From positions 1 to 48,142 of the forward strand of contig NZ_VMOA01000042.1 in assembly GCF_020662345.1 (NCBI RefSeq): a stretch of DNA of 48,142 nt, in the 5' to 3' direction. Below the pieces are notes generated by a model. The model worked only from the letters and a program-made list of their open reading frames with translations. It searched no databases and was not told the origin of the DNA. This DNA comes from Methylobacterium sp. W2. GTDB taxonomy: Bacteria > Pseudomonadota > Alphaproteobacteria > Rhizobiales > Beijerinckiaceae. The translations under genes and the position numbers were made by a program. Positions 33,972 through 42,940 of this stretch are shown here, one piece after another; position 1 is the first letter of the stretch, and each line of letters starts with the position of its first letter.

Positions 33972-35492
33972 ATGTTTCAGGAGCCGGATTACGCCGCCTT
34001 CGCGGAAGCCTACGAGGCAGGGCGGCCGACCCTCCTCAACCTGACCCTGGTGGCCGATCTGGAGACTCCGGTCGCGGCTTTCCTCAAGCTGCGTGCGGTT
34101 CATACCGGGCCGGCCTTCCTCCTCGAATCCGTCGAGGGCGGTGCGGTGCGCGGCCGCTACTCGATGATCGGCCTCGACCCCGACCTCGCCTGGCGCTGCC
34201 GCGACGGCCGGCCGGAGATCGCGCGGGGCAGCGACCTGTCGGTATTCGCGCCCGATGACGCCTCGCCGCTGGCGAGTCTCCGGTCGCTCATCGCCGAGAG
34301 CGCCATCGGAGCCGATGACGGCACCGAGCTTCCCCCCATGGCGGCGGGTCTCTTCGGCTATCTCGGCTACGACATGGTCCGGGCCATGGAACGGCTCGGG
34401 GAGTCGAATCCGGATCCCCTCGGGGTTCCCGACGCGATCCTCGTCCGGCCGCGCGTCATGGTGGTGTTCGATGCCGTGCGCGACATCATCACTGTCGTCG
34501 GCCCGGTGCGACCGAGCGCGACTGTATCGGCGCGTTCGGCCTATGAGGGTGCCCTCGCCCGACTGGAGCGGGTGGCCGATGTTCTGGAGGGCCCGCTTCC
34601 GGTGGAATCGCGGATCGACCCCCGCTCCATCGCCCATCCCGAGCCGGTCTCGAACACCTCGCCCGACGCCTATCTCGACATGGTCGCGCGGGCAAAGGAG
34701 TACATCGTCGCCGGTGACGTCTTCCAGGTCGTCCTGTCCCAGCGCTTCGAGGCGCCGTTCACGCTGCCGGCCTTCGCCCTCTACCGTTCCCTGCGGCGGA
34801 CCAACCCCGCCCCCTTCCTGTGCTACCTCGACTTCGAGGCGTTTCAGGTGGTGTGCTCGTCGCCCGAGATCCTGGTGCGGGTGCGTGAGGGTCGCGTCAC
34901 GATCCGCCCCATCGCCGGCACCCGCCGGCGCGGCGCCACGCCGGCCGAGGACAAGGCTCTGGCCGAGGAGCTGCTGGCCGATCCGAAGGAACGGTCCGAG
35001 CACCTGATGCTGCTCGATCTCGGCCGCAACGATGTGGGCCGGGTCTCGCGCATCGGCAGCGTGACCGTGACGGGGTCGTTCTTCCTCGAATATTACAGCC
35101 AGGTCATGCACATCGTCTCGAATGTCGAGGGCGATCTCGACCCGAGCCACGATGCGCTCGATGCCCTCGCGGCCGGGTTTCCCGCGGGCACCGTCTCCGG
35201 TGCGCCGAAGGTCCGGGCTATGGAAATCATCGACGAGTTGGAGCGCGAGAAGCGCGGACCCTATGGCGGCTGCATCGGCTATTTCGGCGCGCGCGGCGAG
35301 ATGGACACCTGCATCGTCCTGCGCACCGCCATCGTGAAGGACGGTCGGATGCATGTTCAGGCCGGCGCCGGCATCGTCTACGATTCCGATCCGGCCTCCG
35401 AGCAGCAGGAATGCGTGAACAAGGCGAAAGCCCTGTTCCGCGCGGCCGAGGATGCAGTGATGTTCGCCAGCCGGGCGCGTCGGGGGCAGTAA
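33972..35492 (+). CDS. trpE: Anthranilate synthase component I
   Basis: This 506-aa enzyme of tryptophan synthesis makes anthranilate from chorismate with ammonia supplied by TrpG. The chorismate-binding domain carries PIAGTRRRG, HLMLLDLGRNDVGRV, FPAGTVSGAPKVRAME and QAGAGIVYDSDP. The N-terminal regulatory part keeps an LLESV motif, the site where TrpE proteins bind tryptophan for feedback inhibition. It starts 7 bp after ppiD. It is separated from trpG by three unrelated genes, whereas the two often adjoin in related bacteria. Confidence 0.97.
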   Translation: MFQEPDYAAFAEAYEAGRPTLLNLTLVADLETPVAAFLKLRAVHTGPAFLLESVEGGAVRGRYSMIGLDPDLAWRCRDGRPEIARGSDLSVFAPDDASPLASLRSLIAESAIGADDGTELPPMAAGLFGYLGYDMVRAMERLGESNPDPLGVPDAILVRPRVMVVFDAVRDIITVVGPVRPSATVSARSAYEGALARLERVADVLEGPLPVESRIDPRSIAHPEPVSNTSPDAYLDMVARAKEYIVAGDVFQVVLSQRFEAPFTLPAFALYRSLRRTNPAPFLCYLDFEAFQVVCSSPEILVRVREGRVTIRPIAGTRRRGATPAEDKALAEELLADPKERSEHLMLLDLGRNDVGRVSRIGSVTVTGSFFLEYYSQVMHIVSNVEGDLDPSHDALDALAAGFPAGTVSGAPKVRAMEIIDELEREKRGPYGGCIGYFGARGEMDTCIVLRTAIVKDGRMHVQAGAGIVYDSDPASEQQECVNKAKALFRAAEDAVMFASRARRGQ

Positions 35493-35496
35493 GGCT

Positions 35497-36168
35497 TCAT
35501 TGGTTTCGGCGGGAGGCCAGCCAATGGCGCAGTTCCAGGCCCGCGAGGATAAGCGCCAGAACAATCAAAAAAGGGCCAATGAACAGATAGTTCACCGCGC
35601 CGCCCCAAAACAAAAGGTCGCTTTCCCAACCGAATGATATCTTGCGCCCCGGCAAAGCAAGTTGCAGACGTGCGATTATCCCGTCCGTTTCAGGCAGATC
35701 GCGAGAAATGACTGCCCCGAACTGATAATTCCCAGGCGCAAGCGCTATAGGTCTGGTGATAATCCTGTATATCTCCGTCTCGCTATAACCGTCTCTGCCA
35801 AAAGTACTCCCGTCGCCTGACGCCACGGTTTGTCCAGAGGGAGTGGATAGCGACCATTGTATGGGAACGTCTATTCCCGACGGTCGGGTCCGCTGTCCAT
35901 CCTTTCCGAGAGGCGAGTATCGGCCGATTAGTGCCATCGCTTGCTTACGTGGGCGTGTGCCAATCGCAAACTTGAAGCTCAGTTCGTGAGGGCCCTCCAT
36001 CCTAACCCGAATGGTTCGTTCCACTTGTCCGGCCGGTGAGAGCGAGATGGGCTCATCCAGAGGAGCGCTGGTTATCTCATTCGACCAAATTGCGAACCCG
36101 CTGAGCCAAATCACTAGAACGAGCAGCACCACAATCAGTGACCGGCGCCTTTGGAAGAAACGCGTCAT
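35497..36168 (-). CDS. Membrane-anchored protein of unknown function, AT-richer
   Basis: This 223-aa protein has one N-terminal helix (about 10-30: LIVVLLVLVIWLSGFAIWS), a long extracytoplasmic beta-rich region (PHELSFKFAIG, PIQWSLSTPSG, RPIALAPGNYQFGAVIS), and a C-terminal helix (about 190-212: YLFIGPFLIVLALILAG) before a basic tail. No family was recognised. Its codon use is visibly more A/T-rich than that of the trp genes on either side, which suggests recent acquisition. It is convergent with trpE, only 4 bp apart. The ATG at 36168 was chosen because the upstream part of the open frame lacks coding character. Confidence 0.7.
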   Translation of the reverse strand: MTRFFQRRRSLIVVLLVLVIWLSGFAIWSNEITSAPLDEPISLSPAGQVERTIRVRMEGPHELSFKFAIGTRPRKQAMALIGRYSPLGKDGQRTRPSGIDVPIQWSLSTPSGQTVASGDGSTFGRDGYSETEIYRIITRPIALAPGNYQFGAVISRDLPETDGIIARLQLALPGRKISFGWESDLLFWGGAVNYLFIGPFLIVLALILAGLELRHWLASRRNQ

Positions 36169-36359
36169 ATGCAGCAACTCGGCCCCGACGACGCCCGGCC
36201 AAGTCGGCCCGAGCCTTCCGGGGCACTCGGTGTAGAGCCACCGTCGTGAAGGATTACTCCCATGTTTCAGGGTTGGACGTCCATTTCGGATAGTCTGCGA
36301 ACTCCGCTTGCATGTGTCCGTCGATATCGCATGATCACATCGCAAGGTGGGAGAGCGTG

Positions 36360-37247
36360 ATGGCCGGGACCGAGATCGACGCCATCAGGGCTCTCCTCGC
36401 GGCCAGTCCACGGTCATCGAACCTCGCCGAGCGCCGCGAACGGCTCGACGGGTTCGGTGCACATTATCCCGTCCCGCACGATGTGACGGTCTTGTCTGTC
36501 GATGCCGGCGGGGTGGCGGCCGAATGGACCGTGAGCCCGGAGGCCGACCCGACCCGGGTCGTCTTGTTCCTGCATGGCGGGGGATACGTCTCCGGTTCGC
36601 TCAACAGTCACCGGCACATGATGGCCGAGACGGGCCGCACCGCCGGAGCGCGCACGCTGGCCCTGGATTACCGGCTCGCACCGGAACATCCGTTTCCCGC
36701 GGCCCTCGACGACGCCCTGGCGGGTTACCGCTTCCTGCTCGATTCTGGCGTCGCCCCCGGAAACATCGTCCTGTCCGGGGAGAGCGCTGGCGGCGGGCTC
36801 GCCGTCGCCACGGCCCTCTCGCTGCGTGATGCCGGCCTGCCGCTTCCGCGCTGTCTTTGGCTCATGTCGCCCTGGGTCGATCTGGAAATGACCGGCGCCA
36901 GCATGGCTACCAAAGCGGCGGTCGATCCCCTGATCCAGCGGGAATACCTGATGGAACTCGCCGAGGCCTATCGCGGAGGAAGGGATGCGGCGACCCCACT
37001 GATGTCGCCGCTCCACGCCGATCTGACTGGCCTGCCGCCCATGCTGATCCAGGTCGGCACCGCCGAGACCCTGCTGGACGATTCCCTTCGCCTCGCCGAG
37101 GTGGCCGCCTCGGCGGACGTCGCGGTGACGCTCCAAGTCTGGCCGCACATGATCCACGCCTGGCACATGTTCTATCCGCAGCTCGCCGAGGGGCGGCAAT
37201 CGCTGGCGAGCGCCGGTGCCTTCATCCGCGCGCATCTGGTGCCCTGA
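36360..37247 (+). CDS. HSL-family alpha/beta hydrolase (esterase)
   Basis: This 295-aa cytoplasmic carboxylesterase of the hormone-sensitive lipase family has its oxyanion motif HGGGY at 72-76, nucleophile S142 in GESAGGG, and an acid/His pair in TLLDDSLR and HMIHAWHMF. Such enzymes cut short acyl esters; the natural substrate is unknown. The ATG at 36360 is preceded by a purine-rich GGTGGGAGAG. It precedes the MFS gene by 3 bp, so export and hydrolysis may be linked in detoxifying an ester compound (inference). Confidence 0.9.
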   Translation: MAGTEIDAIRALLAASPRSSNLAERRERLDGFGAHYPVPHDVTVLSVDAGGVAAEWTVSPEADPTRVVLFLHGGGYVSGSLNSHRHMMAETGRTAGARTLALDYRLAPEHPFPAALDDALAGYRFLLDSGVAPGNIVLSGESAGGGLAVATALSLRDAGLPLPRCLWLMSPWVDLEMTGASMATKAAVDPLIQREYLMELAEAYRGGRDAATPLMSPLHADLTGLPPMLIQVGTAETLLDDSLRLAEVAASADVAVTLQVWPHMIHAWHMFYPQLAEGRQSLASAGAFIRAHLVP

Positions 37248-37250
37248 CCG

Positions 37251-38606
37251 GTGCAAGAGGCCGCTCGGGGCCGCATCGTCGTCGCCGCGTCCTGCCTCGG
37301 CATGCTCTGTCTCGGCGCCAACGGCACCGCGATCATGGCCGCCTTGCCGACGATGCGCAGGGACCTCGCTCTCAGCGAAATCGACGTGGAATGGGCGGTG
37401 AACGCCTATCTCCTGGCCTCGGCGGCTTTTATCATCCTCGGCGGCAAGATGGCGGACCGGACAGGCGCCGGCCGCGTCGCTCTTGCGGGACTCGCGCTCT
37501 TCACTCTGTCCTCCTTCGTCATCGCACTCGCCGGCTCGGCGTCCTGGGTCTTGGTCGGACGGGCGTTTCAGGGCGTGGCGGCCGCCTTCGCCGTTCCGGG
37601 AACGCTGACTCTCGTCGGCAAAGCGGTACCCGTCGAAGGGCGCGTGGCGGCGATCGGAGCCTGGGCCGGGTTCCTGATGCTCGGCTTCAGTCTAGGACCG
37701 CTGATCGGGGGCACACTCACCCACCTGTTGGAATGGCGCGACATCTTCTGGCTGAACGGCGCGGTGATGTTCGGCGGCGCCACCGGCATCGCTCTCTCTG
37801 CACCGCTGCGGGCGCCGCCGGGGAATGGCTCCCCTCCCCGCCTCGACCATGTCGGACTTGTCCTGCTGGCGATCCTGATGGTCGCCGCGATCGTCGCACT
37901 TCAAGGTATGCGGGTGATCCTTGAAGCGCCCGCGCGCTGTCTCGTCCCCGCCGCCGTGGCGATTGGATCCCTCGTCCTCTTCGTCAGGGCCGAGCGACGC
38001 CGGGACGCCCCCTTCGTCGATCTCCACGTGCTCGCACACCCCGCTTTCCTGCGCGCCACCGCGACCGGTGCGGTCGCCATGTTCTGCATTCTTCCCCTGC
38101 TGATGTTCCTCAACATCGATCTGCAGGGATCGGATGGGCTGGCACTCACCCCGGTGGAGGCCGGCCTCGCCACACTGCCGATGAGCGCCGGGTTGCTCGC
38201 CGTCTCGCTCTTCGCGCCGGTGCTGGTGCGCCGTTTCGGTGCGCGCCTGCCGATGATGGTGGCGATGCTGGCCATCGTCGGGGCGAGCCCGGTCGTGGCG
38301 CTGGCGGCCGAGGACAAGGCGCTCGTTCCACTCGCCATCGGGCTCCTGCTCATCGGAGCGGGCCTCGCATTGCCCTACGCCACGGCACCGCGTCTCGCCC
38401 TGGCCACCCTCCCCCCGGAGAGCGCGGGGCTGAGCTCCGGCCTCGTCAATGCCGGGACGTTCCTCGGGGGCAGCCTCGGCGTCACCATCAATGCACTCGC
38501 CTTCGCGACAGGCGGCCTCGCCGCCGTCATGGCGGTGATCGCGGGCGCCGGAGCCTTGGGCTTCGCAGTGTGCCGCGCCATGCCACCGAACGATCCGCAT
38601 CGATGA
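37251..38606 (+). CDS. MFS drug transporter, DHA2-like
   Basis: This 451-aa major facilitator protein of the EmrB/QacA type has about 14 helices. The DHA motifs are visible: ANGTAIMAALPTM near helix 1, GGKMADRTGAGRVAL (motif A) and GFSLGPLIGGTLT (motif C, antiporter). It starts with GTG 3 bp after the hydrolase gene. It would pump out a drug-like compound by proton antiport. No regulator is adjacent. Confidence 0.88.
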   Translation: MQEAARGRIVVAASCLGMLCLGANGTAIMAALPTMRRDLALSEIDVEWAVNAYLLASAAFIILGGKMADRTGAGRVALAGLALFTLSSFVIALAGSASWVLVGRAFQGVAAAFAVPGTLTLVGKAVPVEGRVAAIGAWAGFLMLGFSLGPLIGGTLTHLLEWRDIFWLNGAVMFGGATGIALSAPLRAPPGNGSPPRLDHVGLVLLAILMVAAIVALQGMRVILEAPARCLVPAAVAIGSLVLFVRAERRRDAPFVDLHVLAHPAFLRATATGAVAMFCILPLLMFLNIDLQGSDGLALTPVEAGLATLPMSAGLLAVSLFAPVLVRRFGARLPMMVAMLAIVGASPVVALAAEDKALVPLAIGLLLIGAGLALPYATAPRLALATLPPESAGLSSGLVNAGTFLGGSLGVTINALAFATGGLAAVMAVIAGAGALGFAVCRAMPPNDPHR

Positions 38607-38677
38607 GGCGCAAGGTCGAAAGGCTTGACCCTCCCCCCTCACCTCGTCACACGAGGGAGACCAAGAGAAGCGCGATC

Positions 38678-39292
38678 ATGGCCAACGTCCTCGTCATCGA
38701 CAATTACGATTCCTTCACCTGGAATCTCGTCCATCTCATCGGGCCGCTTTGCGGATCGATCGATGTTGTACGCAACGACCGGATCACCATCGACGAGATC
38801 CGCGAGCGCGCGCCCGACGCGGTGGTGCTGTCGCCCGGGCCATGCACGCCCAACGAAGCCGGGGTGTGCCTCGACGTGGTGCGCGACCTCTCCGGCGAGG
38901 TGCCGATCTTCGGGGTCTGTCTCGGCCTGCAGGCGATCGGGCAGGCCTTCGGCGGCGACGTGGTGCGCGCGCCAAAGCCGATGCACGGCAAGGTCTCGAG
39001 CATTACCCACAGGGCCACGGGGGTCTTTCGCGGTCTCAACGGCCCCTTCGATGCCACGCGCTATCACTCGCTCGTGGTGGAGCGCGCCGGGTGTCCCCAG
39101 GATCTCGTCGTCACGGCGGAAGCGGACGGGCTCATCATGGCGCTGGAACACGCCACGCTGCCGGTCCACGGCGTGCAGTTCCACCCGGAGAGTATCCTCT
39201 CGCATCACGGCTCGCAGATCCTGCTCAACTTCCTCGACATCGCCACCGCGTGGAACGCGGGACGTGACAAGCGCGGGTCCGGCGTGCATTGA
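38678..39292 (+). CDS. trpG: Anthranilate synthase component II (glutamine amidotransferase)
   Basis: This 204-aa class I glutamine amidotransferase has VIDNYDSFTWNLVH at the start, the oxyanion loop SPGPCTPNEAG, the catalytic C81 in FGVCLGLQAIG, and the His/Glu of VQFHPESILS. It supplies ammonia to TrpE and may also serve p-aminobenzoate synthesis. It opens the trpG-trpD-trpC-moaC-moeA run, with 34 bp to trpD. Confidence 0.96.
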   Translation: MANVLVIDNYDSFTWNLVHLIGPLCGSIDVVRNDRITIDEIRERAPDAVVLSPGPCTPNEAGVCLDVVRDLSGEVPIFGVCLGLQAIGQAFGGDVVRAPKPMHGKVSSITHRATGVFRGLNGPFDATRYHSLVVERAGCPQDLVVTAEADGLIMALEHATLPVHGVQFHPESILSHHGSQILLNFLDIATAWNAGRDKRGSGVH

Positions 39293-39326
39293 CGCATCGA
39301 TCAACGCTGATTGACGCCTCCGAGCC

Positions 39327-40340
39327 ATGGACACCTTCAAGCCGCTCCTCGCGAAAGTCGCGGCCGGGTCGAGTCTCGACCGGGCGGAGGCGCGCGCCGC
39401 CTTCGATGACCTGCTCTCCGGCGAGGTGACGCCGGTCCAGGCCAGCGCCTTCCTCATCGCCCTGAAGGTGCGGGGCGAAGCCGAGGACGAGATCGTCGGC
39501 GCGGTGGAGGCCATGCGGGCGCGGATGGTGCGCGTGGCCCCGGTGCCCGGCGCCATCGACATCGTCGGCACCGGCGGCGACCATTCGGGCAGCTACAACG
39601 TCTCGACTCTCGCCGCGATCCTCACCGCCGCCTGCGGCGTGCCTGTGGCCAAGCACGGCAACCGCGCGGCTACTTCGCGATCCGGCGCAGCCGATGTCCT
39701 CGTTTCCCTCGGCGTCAGGATCGGTCTCGACCCGGACGGGCTGGCCCGCTGCCTCGCGAAAGCCGGCCTCTGCTTCATGTTCGCCCAGACCCATCACGGC
39801 GCCATGCGCCACGTGGCGCCGGTCCGCTCCGAACTTCCGACGCGGACGATCTTCAACCTGCTCGGGCCGCTCTCGAATCCGGCCGGTGTCGAGCGCCAGC
39901 TTCTGGGTGTCTCTACCGAGGCCTGGGCCGAACCCCTGACGCGTGTGCTGGGCGAACTCGGCAGCACGCGGGTCTGGACGGTGCACGGGTCGGACGGGCT
40001 CGACGAGATCACCGTCACCGGGCCTACGCCCGTGGTCACCCTGGAGAACGGGCGGATCGGCCGTTTCACCATCGATCCGCGCGACGTCGGCCTGCCGCTC
40101 TGGACCCTCGAGGATCTGCGCGGCGGCGACCCCGACCATAACGCGCACGCGCTGAACGCCGTCCTCGCCGGCGAGCGCAACGCCTATCGCGACATCGGCG
40201 TTCTCAATGCGGGGGCTGGTCTTGTCGTCGCCGGTTCCGCACAGAATCTGGCGGAAGGCGTGGCGCGCGCGGCATCTGCCATCGATGACGGCGCGGCGAG
40301 AGCCACCCTTGCGCGCCTCGTCGCGGTCTCGAACACATGA
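39327..40340 (+). CDS. trpD: Anthranilate phosphoribosyltransferase
   Basis: This 337-aa enzyme joins anthranilate to phosphoribosyl pyrophosphate. The PRPP-binding glycine loop GTGGDHSGSYNVST, KHGNRAATSRSGAADVL, and NLLGPLSNPAGVERQLLGV are all present. The TGA lies within the ATGA at 40337-40340, just before trpC. Confidence 0.97.
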   Translation: MDTFKPLLAKVAAGSSLDRAEARAAFDDLLSGEVTPVQASAFLIALKVRGEAEDEIVGAVEAMRARMVRVAPVPGAIDIVGTGGDHSGSYNVSTLAAILTAACGVPVAKHGNRAATSRSGAADVLVSLGVRIGLDPDGLARCLAKAGLCFMFAQTHHGAMRHVAPVRSELPTRTIFNLLGPLSNPAGVERQLLGVSTEAWAEPLTRVLGELGSTRVWTVHGSDGLDEITVTGPTPVVTLENGRIGRFTIDPRDVGLPLWTLEDLRGGDPDHNAHALNAVLAGERNAYRDIGVLNAGAGLVVAGSAQNLAEGVARAASAIDDGAARATLARLVAVSNT

Positions 40341-40351
40341 AAGAGGCCCCG

Positions 40352-41209
40352 ATGAGCGAGGCGAAACCCGTGGCGGACGTCGGTACGGCCCCGGCCACCA
40401 CCGACCGGCGAGACGTGCTCGCGCGGATCGAGGCGTACAAGCGCCGCGAGATCGCCGAAGCCAAGCTGCGCGTACCCCTCGCGAAGCTGGAGAAACGCAT
40501 CGAGAAGGTGGCTCCGGTTCGGCCCTTCGCCGATGCCATCGCTGCCCATATCGCGGAAGGGCGCCCCGCCCTCATCGCCGAGGTGAAGAAGGCCTCGCCG
40601 TCCAAAGGTCTGATCCGCGAGGATTTCGATCCCGCCACCCTTGCGGCGGCCTACGAGGCGGGAGGCGCCACCTGTCTCTCGGTGCTCACCGACACGCCCT
40701 CCTTCCAGGGCAAGCCAGAATACCTCACCGAGGCGCGGGACGCCTGTTCGCTGCCGGTGCTGCGCAAGGACTTCCTGTTCGAGCCGTACCAGGTGTTCGA
40801 GGCACGGGCCTGGGGCGCCGATTGCGTCCTGGCCATCATGGCCTGCCTCGATGACGACGAGGCCCTGGCCCTCGTCGAGACCGCACACGATCTCGGCATG
40901 GATGTGCTGGTGGAGGTGCATGACGATGAGGAGCTCGCCCGCGCCATTCCGCTGGGCACCCGGCTGCTCGGCATCAATAACCGCGACCTGAAGACCTTCG
41001 AGGTTTCCTTCGATACGGCGATCCGCGTGGCCAAAGGCGTGCCGTCCGACCGTATCGCCGTCGCCGAGAGCGGCATCACCGGCCATGCCGACGTCCTCCG
41101 CCTGGAGAAGGGCGGTCTCCGCACCATCCTCGTCGGCGAGAGCCTGATGCGGGAGGCGGACGTGACCAAGGCGACGAAGCGCCTCCTGTTCGGCAAGGCC
41201 GGCAAATGA
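40352..41209 (+). CDS. trpC: Indole-3-glycerol phosphate synthase
   Basis: This 285-aa TIM-barrel enzyme closes the indole ring. The catalytic Lys is in IAEVKKASPSKG, the phosphate site is GINNRDLKTFEV, the second Lys is in VLRKDFLFEPYQ, and AESGI is also present. The ATG at 40352 is chosen because AAAGAGG lies just before it. The ATG at 40337, which overlaps the trpD stop, is an alternative adding five residues. Its stop overlaps the moaC ATG. Confidence 0.96.
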   Translation: MSEAKPVADVGTAPATTDRRDVLARIEAYKRREIAEAKLRVPLAKLEKRIEKVAPVRPFADAIAAHIAEGRPALIAEVKKASPSKGLIREDFDPATLAAAYEAGGATCLSVLTDTPSFQGKPEYLTEARDACSLPVLRKDFLFEPYQVFEARAWGADCVLAIMACLDDDEALALVETAHDLGMDVLVEVHDDEELARAIPLGTRLLGINNRDLKTFEVSFDTAIRVAKGVPSDRIAVAESGITGHADVLRLEKGGLRTILVGESLMREADVTKATKRLLFGKAGK

Positions 41210-41691
41210 GCGCGCTCACGCATCTCGATGCGGCGGGCGCCGCCAACATGGTCGATGTCTCCGACAAGGCCGCCACCTCCCGTACCGCCCGCGCCCAGGG
41301 CGTGGTGGTGATGCTGCCCGAGACCCTGCGCCTGATCCGCGAAGGCGATGCCAAGAAAGGCGACGTGATCGGCACGGCGCGGCTCGCCGGCATCATGGCC
41401 TCGAAGCGCACGCATGAGCTCATTCCGCTCTGCCATCCGCTGCTGATCTCCAAGGTCCGGGTGGAATGCGTGCCGGACGACTCGCTACCGGGCCTTCGCG
41501 TCACCGCCGAGGTCAAGGTGATCGGTCCGACAGGGGTCGAGATGGAGGCCCTCACCGCCGTCTCGGTCGCCTGCCTGACGATCTACGACATGGTGAAGGC
41601 CGCCGATCGCGGCATGCGGATCGAAGGCATTCACCTCCTTGCCAAGGACGGCGGAAAGTCCGGCTCGTACCGGGCCGAGGACGCCTCGTGA
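41206..41691 (+). CDS. moaC: Cyclic pyranopterin monophosphate synthase MoaC
   Basis: This 161-aa second enzyme of molybdenum cofactor synthesis has the active-site signatures KRTHELIPLCHPL and VEMEALTAVSVACLTIYDM followed by KAADRGM, plus the late KDGGKSG. It is tied to trpC by an ATGA overlap and to moeA by a GTGA overlap. The trpC-moaC-moeA linkage is common in alphaproteobacteria. Confidence 0.97.
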   Translation: MSALTHLDAAGAANMVDVSDKAATSRTARAQGVVVMLPETLRLIREGDAKKGDVIGTARLAGIMASKRTHELIPLCHPLLISKVRVECVPDDSLPGLRVTAEVKVIGPTGVEMEALTAVSVACLTIYDMVKAADRGMRIEGIHLLAKDGGKSGSYRAEDAS

Positions 41692-42917
41692 GCAAACTCA
41701 TTCCGGTGGAGGAGGCGCTCGCGCGCATCCTCGCCAGTGCCGCCGAGCCGGTGGCGGCCGAGACGGTGGCGGTGGCCGAGGCTTTTGGCCGGACACTGGC
41801 CGAGGATGTGGCTGCCCTGCGCACGCAACCGCCCTTCCCGGCTTCCGCCATGGATGGCTATGCGGTGCGCGCCGGGGATGTCGCCACCGTTCCGGCGACC
41901 CTGAAGCTCATCGGCATGAGCGCGGCGGGCCATGGCTTTTCCGGCACGATCGGCCCCGGCGAGACGGTGCGGATCCTGACGGGGGCTCCGGTTCCGGCTG
42001 GAGCCGACACCATCCTCATCCAGGAGAATGCCGAGGTTTCGGACAACGTGGTCACGGCCATGGAGACGGTGGCCGCCAAACGCCATATCCGCGTTCCGGG
42101 CCTCGACTTTCAATCCGGTGATCCACTTCTGAAGGCAGGCGAAAGCCTGGATGCCCGCCGCCTCGCCCTCGCGGCGGCCGGCGGTCACGCGACCTTGTCG
42201 GTTCGCCGCAGGCCGCGCGTGGCGATCCTCGCCACCGGCGATGAACTCGTAGCGCCGGGCGAACCGGCCCGCTGGGACCAGATCGTCGCCTCGAATGGAT
42301 TGGCGGTGGCGAGCCTCGCCCGCGAGGCGGGCGCCGAGCCGATCGATCTCGGCATTGCCGGCGACAGTCTCGCATCCCTCGAAGCGGCCCTCGGACGGGC
42401 GCGGGACGCGAAAGCCGATCTCCTCGTGACTCTCGGCGGCGCCTCGGTCGGCGATCACGACCTCGTCCAGGCGGCTCTGCATCGCGAAGGCCTCGAACTC
42501 GGCTTCTGGCGCGTCGCCCTGCGCCCCGGCAAGCCGCTGATGCATGGCCGCCTCGGGCCGATGATGGTCATCGGATTGCCGGGCAATCCGGTCTCCGCCG
42601 TGGTCTGCGGCCTGCTCTTCGTCGTGCCGGCGATCCGCGCCCTCCTCGGCGACCCCAAGGCCGGGGCCGACCGCAGCGAGCCGGCGATTCTCGGCGCCGA
42701 CATGCCGGCCAACGATATCCGCCAGGATTACATGCGCGCCAGGGTGGAGGCCACGACGGACGGCTTTCCTACGGTCTTCGCCGAGACGCGCCAGGATTCC
42801 TCGATGCTTTCCGTGCTCGGCCAGTCCGAAGCGCTCCTCGTGCGCCCGCCCGGCGCCCCGGCGGCAAAGCGCGGCGACCCGTGCCGGATCATTCGCCTAG
42901 ACCGGACGCTGCTCTGA
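41688..42917 (+). CDS. moeA: Molybdopterin molybdenumtransferase MoeA
   Basis: This 409-aa enzyme inserts molybdate into molybdopterin. Seen are PPFPASAMDGYAVRAGD, the ILTGAPVPAGADTILIQE region, the MoCF-fold ATGDELVAPGEP, LVTLGGASVGDHDLV and LPGNPVSAVVCG. The start is GTG 41688, in the four-base overlap with the moaC stop. The open frame reaches back inside moaC but the extra part is out of character. Confidence 0.96.
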   Translation: MSKLIPVEEALARILASAAEPVAAETVAVAEAFGRTLAEDVAALRTQPPFPASAMDGYAVRAGDVATVPATLKLIGMSAAGHGFSGTIGPGETVRILTGAPVPAGADTILIQENAEVSDNVVTAMETVAAKRHIRVPGLDFQSGDPLLKAGESLDARRLALAAAGGHATLSVRRRPRVAILATGDELVAPGEPARWDQIVASNGLAVASLAREAGAEPIDLGIAGDSLASLEAALGRARDAKADLLVTLGGASVGDHDLVQAALHREGLELGFWRVALRPGKPLMHGRLGPMMVIGLPGNPVSAVVCGLLFVVPAIRALLGDPKAGADRSEPAILGADMPANDIRQDYMRARVEATTDGFPTVFAETRQDSSMLSVLGQSEALLVRPPGAPAAKRGDPCRIIRLDRTLL

Positions 42918-42940
42918 TCGACGCCTGCCGGTGATCGGCG

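Noticed and set aside
32387..33973. 528-codon ORF antisense to ppiD
   Set aside because: Shadow of a well-supported gene; His/Arg/Gly-rich with no recognisable motif.
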